A stretch of 64,000 nucleotides of DNA, taken from positions 12,586,069-12,650,068 of the forward strand of contig OZ025267.1 of NCBI GenBank assembly GCA_964019165.1, in the 5' to 3' direction. Below the pieces are notes generated by a model that saw only the letters and a program-made list of their open reading frames with translations, was not told the origin of the DNA and ran no database searches. Source of the stretch: Mastigias papua. Lineage: Eukaryota > Cnidaria > Scyphozoa > Rhizostomeae > Mastigiidae. Positions 49,201-61,200 of this stretch are shown here, piece by piece. The translations under genes were made by a program, and so were the position numbers. The stretch's first letter is position 1. Each line of letters opens with the position of its first letter.

Positions 49201-52200
49201 ATTTCATGTATGTTCCAATCTAGTGTCACAGTTGCAAACAATTGTCAAAAAAGCACCAACCTCCAAATGGAAGTAAAATGTTGCCGTGAACATTTATGGT
49301 TTGTGTATGGAAAACATGACAGAATGCCTCCATTTGATCCAGACTCCCTAAGAGAAGCTTCAATTTCAGCTGGTGCCACTAAACTCTTTGATGTTATACT
49401 TGATGCCATGTCATTTGAAGGTAGGTCTGCAAAACATCAGAAAAAAAAATAAAAAAAAACTGTTACCATCATATATATGTTGATGTTTGGCCAGTCACAA
49501 AAAGCCAGTTGGTTCCAGAAACTTATATCAAATATGGTTGTAAAAAAGGGCATAAGTGAAGGAGGTCTTTCTGTTTTGAATCAAAGTGGAATAGCAGTAT
49601 CAAAAGAGAGATTACGCATCCTAACGATAACGCTAATGATAACGTTAAGACGTCATCATCTATTGTTCTCCGTTCAACTCCATGGGGATACCCCTTCATA
49701 TCACGCGCGCTGAAATCTGTCACTCATATTATCATGTGTGCAGCCTTTTACATGGGGGAATGCCATAACGTTATCGTTCTGGCCCTTTGTTTCCAGAACT
49801 TTAACAGGGTAAACATAACGTTCAGGGAAACGGTAACTTGGAAGTCGTACGTTTGCTATCTTGTGCCGTTATATTAGTGTCGAGAGGTCCTGAGATTGAA
49901 ATAGATAGTCAAAATTTAGTAAATCTGACAAGGTAAGAAGCATTCCTTTAATGTTTCAAGCTTTATAACTATGGAGCGTGAAAGAAACTTATGCGAAAAT
50001 TCATGAGTCATCGTCCTATTTTGATTGATGCATAATATGATTTAAGTCACATTACAAGACTTGTTCAATCCTTTAGTAGTAGCTTAACTCCACAGAAACT
50101 TCAGATCTATCTAGGCAAGGGTACTATTATGATAAATTGTTTAGCTTTAAGGAAGCGATCCAGATTGACCCTTCAGCATGTTTGCATGATGCTGAGAGAG
50201 ATCATTTTTTCTGACGTTTGGCATATAAAACCTGGGGCTGTCGAGAGAAGGATGCATGGACCAAAATCACCGATGTATTATTGAAAATAAAGACCGCTAG
50301 GTTTGACGTGTCATCCAGGGCTATGAGAGAATGCGTCCACCATTTATTGTCCCAGCGTAAGGCGAAAAATCGAGAATTTCTGGCATCAGCATAATATCTA
50401 CAAGGTCATATATGTCGTTTTTCGAGAATCTAAATTCTACCTTGCATGGTCATTCTGTCAAGTTCAAAACGCTGGTATTGCCAGTATGGAATCTCGAGGT
50501 TAGGTCTATTCACCTTATTCGTATTAAACAACAAGTGATAATCCATGTCGTCGATATCAATTCCACGTGCTAAATCAAGTGCATCTATAATATCTCGTCG
50601 AACAGCCATACTTGATTATAGGACTTTGCTAATAACACTCTGAAAATTGCGAGTAGATGAGTTCAGTGCAATCGAGAACAAATATCTTCCCGCTAAATGC
50701 TAGAACCTCGCAGCCCTGTGGTTCTAGAGATGCATGTGCCTGCACTCATGTTTTCTGTGCGTGGGCATTGTGTGCTCTCATGACTCTTAACGGTATCGTT
50801 TCTGTTATCGTTAGGATGCATAATCTCTCTAAAGTCAACCCAACGTAGACTGATTACTAAAATAGCAGAAAATCATGAACTGATAGTAAGAGAATTTGTA
50901 GCTGATGCCATTGAAAAAAATGCACTTCTTGTCCTGATGATTGATGACTTCACCAACATCCATACTAAGAGGAGACCATCTGATCAAACAACCTCAACAG
51001 CTAGAAATTTGGCAACAATCCTATTAAAACGGTTTGAAGATGGCTCAGCTACTCCAGTGCACAAAGACACAATCAATCCTGGTGGAATTTGCGAAGACAA
51101 GCTGCTTCAATTCAGTCAAAACATCTTTTCATGCTTCTCAACAACATTTGCAATGTCAATGCCATACTGGATAAGAGCAACATTTTTTTATCCTGAAATG
51201 GAAAGGTCAAGAATTGAAATCCATAACTACCAAGAGCACCTGCCAGGAACACAATGTATGAGGAAAATGACTGGTTGTAAGCTTCTTGATGAATTAGAAA
51301 TTCCTCGTAAAAGCTTTGAAAACTTCAAGAAAGCAGCATGTCATGCAGTTGAAAAAGGACTTATTCCATAAATTTCTAAGTTCATCTGTCCACTGCCTGG
51401 TGACTGGCCAGCACAATTCTTCATGAGGCAAATACAACATCATGCAAAAGAATCTTCTGATGGTGCATCTCTTCAGAATGTTGTTCCTTTCATTGGTCCC
51501 TTGCATATCCAGCTCAATGCTAGGAAATGTGTCTGTCTTCTTAATATTGAGTTTCTATAGAGAGCATATGCATTCATCTTTAGGAAAAAGGTGTTGGCAA
51601 ACAAGCCAAAAGCTTGGAGAATATCATTTCTGCTTGAGGTTGTGTATGGAGGTTTGACTGTGATACGGGATCAGGTTTTGGTTGCTTTTTCAAACTGCAA
51701 GGATAACTATCTTCCTCTTGTCCTTTCCATCTATTCAGTAATATTCAAAAGTGGGAAAACAGAAATGTTTGCTAAGTCTCTTTTCCGATGCTGGTTAATG
51801 TTTTTCTGCTTCAGAAGACATCATTATGATAAGGCTCCACTTGTATGGCTAAGCAATTTCTTATACTGGAAATCAATAGATCATCCTTTATACCACAACA
51901 TGATGAATATGCTCAATGCTTTTGATGAATATCCTATTGAAAATTTCCATTCACTTCTTCGCGTTCAAACTTATGATCATGACAATGGAGACACACTTTG
52001 CAGAAAGCCGAAGGGTTGGATGCCAGGAGCGATGTGTCAATGAGTTTTGAGTCAACATTTGTCATCCCAAAGAATTATACATTTGGACATGCAAACATTG
52101 ACCAATTGAAAATTATGGCAGCAAAATTTCTGATCGACACTTTTCAGGATATAAAGGATAATCTAAACAATGCAACCCAGGTTGCACGGCCAAAAAGAAA

Positions 52201-55200
52201 GAAGAGGAACCTCACATACTGGAAATTGCCACAGCTATATGGAGATGAAGCAATTGTAACCTCAAAAATACTGCCTCTTTGTTACCAGTTTCTAGGAAAA
52301 GAACCAAACCCATCAAAGTTTGTTCACATAATTGACTTATCTTAGATTTTGCATATTTTCCTAAGGTATAATACATGGTATCAGGGTTCATACACAACCT
52401 GCCTAATGCTTTCCGTTAACTTTTCCTGACTTTATTCATGAAAATGAAGGTGCTTTCCTCACTACATATCAGGAATACACCGTATCTTTTTACTGACCTT
52501 GAGTAACTTGGCTCAGAAGTGCCTTAACTCATCCAGCATGATTGCCACAGAGCCTTGAAAACATTGGAAAATGTCCACTTTTTAAGGGGAAATTCAGGGA
52601 ATTATTTTTGGGTTAGAGTTTGTCATAGTGGTCTGGATACCAAAATCTGATATTATGTTTTAGTCTTAAAGGTTTTGGAAACCAACCCATCATATTTATC
52701 ATACCCAGAAAAGTGAAAATGCACTTTAAAAGATCGTGTAAATACCTATCCTTCACTTTGTCTTCCTATAGGTGAAAACGGACTTCATAATGAATGGTGT
52801 ATTAGGCCGTAATTTGCAGAATATGCTTCATTGGTTTTCATTTGACCTGGTTCAAATAATAGGTCTGTTACACGCGCTTGGAATGCATTACGTTGATTAG
52901 CTGAGCGTAGCCTGAAGCTACTAAGGAAAACAATTTACATCATCTCATTAGGTAAAAAACACAGAATTTGAGAAAGGATTCGTTCTTTAAATGTGTTCTG
53001 AAGATGGTAGTGTTAACGTGCCTTTAGAATCATATCAACTATGGATATCATCTATGGTAAAACCAAAAGCTGAAATTATGTGCGCATTGAAGTGTGTCGC
53101 CTGTGATTGGCCAGCCAATTCAACAGAGAAATCTCCGATTTGATTCAATCTATGTTCTAAGATAGTGAAATTGCTAGTGAATTTCAAATCAGTCACTCCA
53201 AACTAACAAATTGATCCAGGTCTGGATGGATGGCCAGACACAAATTTGATATGTATTGAATCTCTTAAAAGATATCAATTGGAGAATGAACAGCGTCAAC
53301 TTATAGACATATGCTCTTTTGGTTTACATACAATTCACGGAGCATTTAGAACTGGTGCTGAATGCAGAAACTGGAGTTGAAGAAGGCTTTGAGAGTGGTA
53401 GTTACGGTGCTACATGGCTCCTCAGCTGAAAAGGGTGAATATATGTCAGTTACAGGATAAAACATATTTCCCTTGCTTTTTTGTTCATCCAGGTGGATCG
53501 ATGATAGAAAATTTGCTGATAGACTTACCAACGAGTGGGAAAATATCACAGAGGTTGTAAGGGTTTGGGAGAAGCTTTCTAATACCAAGCAACCTTCATG
53601 CAAAAGCTTCCTTCATGTTCAACCTTCAGTGAATAACCCATTTTCTGTTGCCAAATTTTATGTCTTTAATTTCGTTGCCAGCCTTTTTGAACCATTCACG
53701 ACTGTATGCCAGACTGATTGGCCTGTTCTCCCTTCATGCATGCCAACCTAACTGAATTGATTACAAATAGTCTGCAGCTTTTCATTAAAACCAGATATTT
53801 TATCAAATTGCACCTCTGGGACTGCCCGTAAACAATTTTATCTGAAGAGAAAGGATAAATTTTTGAGCCAAAGTAAGTTGTATATTAGGATTTCTACTCA
53901 GTTTACTATTAATTTTGCCTTGTTGCCTCGGCAAGAAAAGAGTTTGAATACATGATCAAAACTATTTACTCAAAAAGTGTATATTGTTAGCTCCGTATGA
54001 GTTTTCATACTCCTTCAACACACTAATGTAATTGTGTAACGGCCTTCAGTAGAAACATGTTTCAACGCTCCGGTCCTCATCAGTTCATGAGATCTTTGAT
54101 GATGACATGCTTAGAAGAACAATGCTATAGAATTTGGAATGTTCAATAGAACAGTTTATCAATGTGGTTAAGTATTCAACTGCCACATTTGGCAAATTGA
54201 TATAGGTCGATTCATTTTTGCTGTTCATAACGTTTCTCTTTCCTTCTCTATTTGTGTTCACTGCCTCTCAGACTTCCCGTATCATTGCATCATTTTTGAA
54301 TAGCCCCGTAACCTACAATAGTCGCCAAAAGTCTTTGGGACACTTATTAGAAACTGATAAAAAACCACTTTCCTCTACATATTGTCATAGTTGCTACAAA
54401 CATGCACCCCCCTTTCCCCTAGAACAATGGTGGTTCGTTTTTGGGATACTTGAAGTTGGTGTGCACGCGAAATTTTCCCATTATCGCATGCACTTTTCCA
54501 AAATTCAACATTATTTGAGGGGGAGAGGGGGATGAAAGTTCATTGCAGAATACAAAAAGTGCAAAGTGTCCCAAGACTTTTGGCGACTATTGTCTGGTAT
54601 TGAAATTTTTCAAAACACGTTATACCTGCAATGTGTTGGTCGATCAGGGGTAATCGATGGTGCGGAAAACGATGGTGATATTTAAAATTCTGTAAGTCAT
54701 CTCTGTGACGTCATGTCACGTGGGTATCTATCATTCTGTCCCTCCGGCAGTGCTCCTATCCAAATCGGTAATAGGATGTAGTCGATGCTCTGAGCATCAC
54801 GAGACTTATCTTGAAAATATAGGAACAGTTCGAGCAACATAGCTCGCATGAACGCTCTAAATACCGACTTTACTTTAACTTTGCCAGAACTTGCAAACGA
54901 GATCAAGGCAAACGTCAGCATATGTGCTGACGGTGGTATTACTATGGTTACGCAGATGCAGTTCGTAACTTATTAATTTCACTATTCGTTCTTGTTCACT
55001 GTCATGAAATGTTTTCTCCTAATGTATTTTGGCAACTTTTTCTATACAAGAGGGATTATATGTGCACCGCTTTTGTGGCTGGTGTGTTACTTGGCTATGC
55101 ATTACAGTTCAAGAAGCACTCCCATTGAAAACATTTGTTATTCATTCATGATCATTAACGGAAGACACATGATTGACCGCCGTGGCTCTCCATGTGTCTC

Positions 55201-58200
55201 TGTCCTGCGCTAGTCTGTAAAATCTACAATACTTCTAATTCCAGCTCTATCCATAATGTTATCGCTGTATCTCGTGTTTGGTCTACATCTACCTCTATTT
55301 CCGTAAACACTACCAATAAACAAATCGCAACTGATATCTTTATGCCTCAGAACATGACCAACAAAGGACATCTTTCGCCTATTAATTTCTGTCAGTAGTC
55401 TTTTTTTACAGTCCATCTTTTCCTGGATCCATTCATTTGATTTCATATCTATCCAACTTATTCTCAATAACGGGCGGTAACACCACATTTCAAAAGCTTC
55501 TATTTCGTTATTCATTACATGTGCCTATATGACATTTCAGGAATACTTCCGTTATCAGCAAAACAGACAGAACAGACGGCAGGGATATTCAAAGTCTCCT
55601 TCTTGTTACACAATTACTAGTTGGCTAAAAAGAGCAACAATAAAAAGTACACTCACACTACAGTAGTAATCTTAATGACTTTACTAGATAACAACAACAA
55701 TTTGTTGATGAAGTGGAGACAATAATGAAGGATGCCAACCGCCAATTCGTTCGTCAGATTCACATGTCTGTTGAAGAGACAGTCACTCTATGTGGATGTT
55801 GTTTTGCTCATTGGCAGTTTATTGTTACATTTTGTCACTTCAGAACAATGCTGTAATTGCCCCTCCCTCTGTCCTTTTTGTACGAACGCTTTTGTATGCA
55901 GCTTGACAACAGCGGAATGCGATGAGTATCCCTCAGTGTGTTGTTGCTATGCATGCCACAGTTAATACGGTTTACACCACAGTTTTCACTTACAAAAAGC
56001 TCTGTATTTCTGCATACGCTTAGTATTTAATTTGTGTAAAATATGTAAAAGATGTACCCAATATGTGCAAATCAATCAACAATATTCAAGTTTATAGAAA
56101 GCGTAATAGTGGCATGAAAATTGACTTCTTTCCACAGTTTACACTTTCCGAGATAAAATGAGTTAGATCATGTGATTCTTTATGCAATGAACGTGTAAAC
56201 CGTGGAATTTTTCTCATTATTTCATTACCAGTGTACAAAAAAATTCATGAAAGATCATTAAAGTATTTATACATAGATAGTGTACATCTGGCACAGTGGT
56301 CACCTTTTCGCTTTGGTCAAGGAGAGCACCCTTGTTTGCCTGATTGTCAAGTGTTAACTGTGAGTGTAAACCGTGCAAACTGTCGCTAGTGCATATTGTT
56401 GTTGGTGTTCAGTCTGATTTGTATTGAAGGACGCTCAGCCGAGTAATATATTGCAGGTATTGTATTCTACAGAACGTAGTTTCTCCACTTTGTTTTGTTA
56501 AATAATCATTTCCCGCATCTTTCCATAATTCAAACTGACTGTTTAGGTGGCCAAGGGAACTAGAAGTGATAACAGGTTGTACAGCATACCATTTTTTGTC
56601 ATTTTATCGAATTTGCTTGTGTGCTCATTTTCTGGGCCCCTGGAGATGGGGAGGTCTTCCCCATCCCCTCATAGCCTTGTCTGACCTCGTCAGAGGGCCT
56701 GAATCTGTTCTGTCATGGCTTAAACTTCCTGAGAAAACGACCGTTCTCCATTCTAGTTAGTACTGGAGGCTCACAACTCTTTTTTGGATGGTTTTGACTC
56801 CATACACTGTTTGCATATGCGTGTTCTACGCTAGATTTAGAGATCCTACACTGAGTTGTGATTTCACTATGCGGCAAGTTAAACTCCTTTCACCACAAGT
56901 TAACAACTTCAATCTTCTTTTCGGTAATTTTCGCTTCTGTCGTCATCGCATTTCAATCTTTGAGAACCCTTATGATACACTTTTATGGCCACATGCAGCC
57001 GCTTATGACCGTTTTTCAATTCCTGCAGTCAAGTTCACGATTACGAGGCTACGTCTTTAATACTATGTTAAGCGTAAACCACTGTTCATACTTCTTCTGT
57101 GTTTTTGTTATATAGAAGCTAGAGCCTCATATGTTTATGAACATAACTTACATTTGCACTCGTATATACAGAAGTACCATTTATATGCACTTTCAAGGGA
57201 TAAACCCATTAAATTTACCCTTTGACATCAGCATGACGTTATAGGGTAGAGGTACGTAAAACCTCTTGTCACTATCGTAATCATCGCCCCTGAAAACCCT
57301 ATGATCGCCCATGATTGCAACCAAATACCTTCTTTCTTTCAAATTTGATACCTGACAATAGTCGCCAAAAGTCTTTAGGACAATTAGAAGAAACTGATAA
57401 AAAGCCACTTTCCTCTACATATTGCCATAGTTGCTACAAACATGCACCCCCCTTCCACCTAGAACAATGTTGGTTCGTTTTTGGGATCCTTGAAGTTGGC
57501 GTGCACGCGAAATTTTCCCATTATCGCATGTACTTTTCCCAGAAACCAACATTGTTTGAGGGGGAGAGGGGGATGAAATTTCATTGCAGAATACAAAAAG
57601 TGCAAAGTGTCCCAGGACTCATGACGACTATTGTACGTGCAAAATCGTGGTATACGCCAGCACTTATATCTTTACTGTGTCTCCAAAGATCAGGGCTCTC
57701 CTCCCTCCTTCGCTAGAGATGTTATATGTTCTTTGCCCCTTGTATATGCATTGCTTGATGCTTGCCCAATGTATATCTTTTCTTTCCCATTGTCATTTGC
57801 ACTTTCTATTTAGGTGATACTGTAGGTTTTTCCATGCACACCACAGGGACCTTTTCCCCCTGTAAGACACTCCATACAGTCAGCCTTCTCACAAACATTA
57901 CTCTTAAAGGGGTTTGATCGTGGTAGGAGTCTTTGAGGAGATGTCTATCTGTTCGACTACTCTTATTTTCAGGTCACTTGCATTTTTCCCTTTGGTATGT
58001 CTTCTGTGTAGCATTTTTGTCTACATAAAGTCTCTTATTTTCATACCTCATTCCCGGTAGAGTGGCCCGGATAGCCATATTAGTCCCGTCCAGATACCGC
58101 TTATGCACACTACATGTTATTTTGAGACCTCTCAACATGCTTCTAAGCTCTCTGTCCCACCACAGCATAAATATCTACGCCAGTGTAACTGTAAGGTGGA

Positions 58201-61200
58201 CCTATAGGTCCACCTCTGCGTTGTTACTTAATTTCATTACTAAATACACATGCATGACTCGCTATGACTACTTTCAAAGCAATCTTAAGTGCTTCTTTAA
58301 CATTGTTAAGTTTGCTGGTGTCATCAGGCATTTTCTCTGAGGTTTTTCTCGATGCAAATCTCTTTTCATTTTTATCTTCTACCCCGCTGCCTGTTATAGT
58401 TGGTGGTCTTCCTCGCATGGTTTTTCTTTTGGAGGACATGCTTTCCAGTCATAATGCATTTAACTCATCGTAAGTTCTGTTCAGAGATAAATACAGTCCT
58501 ACGTAGAAGTAAAGCCCCTTAGTTATAGAAAAATCAAGGAAAAGTTAGGGAAATTTGCTTTTCATTGTCTTTCGCAACCATGTCTAAGCTTATAGATACT
58601 ATGATAGTTGGCTTGTGTCAAGTAGCAACCAAGCAGGGAGCGTCTGGGTCAGACTGATGCATTCTTTCTGCCTTATAACCAGGACAAGAATCAAACAGAC
58701 GGAACAACCAGGCTGTTAGTAAGTGCCTTGTTCGATACTCTGATATGTCATAGGCCTCTTGATCGTTCTTCAGTCTACGACAGCTGGGACGAATTACCAC
58801 CTGAACGATGGATGTCTTTGTTCTCTTTGACAGAGGTAGACATTGCATTCTATCCTAAGGTCAATAAACCCACTAATAGAAATAACCCATTCTTTTACAC
58901 ACGTAGTGTTAAAGTGCGTAGCTGACGGTAAGCACGAAGCACGTTTGTATAAACCTTCAGGTATAGGGGAATGGGGGCAGAGAATGTCAAGGGGGTGGAC
59001 AGGAAAGGACTGTGGCGAAAAAATGCCTGGCTGCTGTAATCTACTAGTAATGGTGAGATCTGTAATTTTGATTTAATTGAATGAAACGTGATTATTTCCG
59101 TTATTGTGGAGACGTTCATTTCCGATCCTTACAACAATAATAACCTTACTTAGTAAGGTAGTTACAATTGGCTAGGTTGATGTACAATGCAAACTATGAT
59201 ATTAATAACTAGAATGGGGAAATGAATGGCAATTAGAACTTAGTGCGAATGATTTAAGGGGCTATTTGAAACGAAAGAATTTCAAGACTATTTCAAGATT
59301 GTTTCCTTTGGCAAAATATGAAGTAAAAACGCTTCTCATGAACACATAACTCTGGTTTAAAATTTCTCGCTCAACCAATGCAGACCATACAGTATGCAAT
59401 GCTGTAGGTTGATCTTCTCGGCTACCTTTCTACCTGCACCGTTACTGGTAATAATCTTCATCTTGATATCTTTCTGTCTAAAGCTGACAATATCCTATGA
59501 AACAAGAACTAACTGTGGGCTTTGAAACTAGGTTACGCACTAACGCACATGGAAGAGAACTCAAATATCTTCCCCTTCTAGCTGATCTTGCCACTGATTA
59601 TATGCAATAAATTTTAAGACTGCGCACAGTAGAAACGCAATTCATTTGCGGTAGAAATGATAATCTGTAATAGAAATAATCCTGAGCAGCCTCTAATCTT
59701 GTTAGGAGAAATACCAATTATTATGTGTATTTATAACCAGATGAGTGTACGTAGATATTCAGTTATTCCTTCTTGATTTGTGATTTATCACCTTGAACAA
59801 GTTGTCTTGTTTTGAACTCAAGGTCTTATGTCGATGTATTTTTAATCGAGAACCATACACTGTAATGTCAAGGCTTGGGAGTAGCTGCATTCGTACTTCA
59901 AGCCTAGGGATGTCATCTTTTATAGTTCGTAGTCAATATTACTTTATTGCTCCTGTCCTCCAGTTAGGAGCCGCCAAAACCAGTAGTTTATCGCTAACAG
60001 TTCTCTTTTTGTTGTCGCCATCTATCAAAATATCGCTTAATGCTATTAGTTCTTTTTTAGTTTAATCAAACAAATTTGGCCTTGCATCTTTAAAATTCCC
60101 TTTCTCATAGCGGACGAATGCAATTTGTAACTATAGCACTACGTCCATTATTGGTGGAAATTTCTTTGATCTATTGCTGAGAGTAGCATGATATTGTGGA
60201 GCTCTGATTTCAGTTCATTACATCCGTATAATGAGGAATTGGACTCATTTAGTAGAGGGATGGCACTTCTTCATTAAGGTTAAATCGCACTTAGCCATAG
60301 CTTACCAATTGAATTGAAGTTCAAATGTCTTCTCGATCCGCCCAGTTGCATTCTTAATGTAGAGCGAGGTTGTTACAATGCAGCAGCACTGTGATCAGTA
60401 TTTTCATTTTAGGTTGTTTGATTTAAAGAAGAACGTTGACCTTGGCTCCCTTATTCAGCAAAGTGGTGAGAATCTTTGTTAAGCTATTATGAATGTTTTT
60501 AATATGTTATGATATAATCATTTAGATTAGACCCCTGTCCTCGAAAGTTCCTGGTTGCGTCCGATCTTTGCATGCGTCATCTTCTGCACAGTTTACACTA
60601 TCAATACAGCTATTTTCTATTTTCTTCATTATTCCAGAACCACCATTTATTTTTGAGAGTGCCAGTTGATCGAGAATTATGTAGCGTGAAGTATCTATTG
60701 CATGGACGTACAATCTTATGCTAGACTTCGCTACTTATTTATCTGATTTTGGTATATTGATCCAATATGTTTGGCATGCCAAATGTTGTTCAGGAGGGAG
60801 GCTCTATGTGGATGCCATTATGACGGTTACTTTTGCAGTCTCATGAACCCACGATATCAAACAAACCAATATTACATATTACAACACCATCTGAGACTCA
60901 ATGTTAAAGCTGATACATATCAATGAAAGCACGTAATAAAGCTTAAGTAGTTGAAATATACAGAAGTAAATATTTTCAGGGTGTTCGCAAAAGTTATAAA
61001 TTGTGTCTAGTCTCATGCTGAATTCAACTGCAGCCTATTTATGACATGCAAATTAACATTGTGAGGTTATGCTATCAATATGTATGCTTTATTTACATTG
61101 AAATAGCTGATGTGTTGTGATGTTTTACAAAATATTACCTACAAGTGTATGACTTTACCCCTATAACATGTATACTTTTAACTTTCATAACTGATATGTC

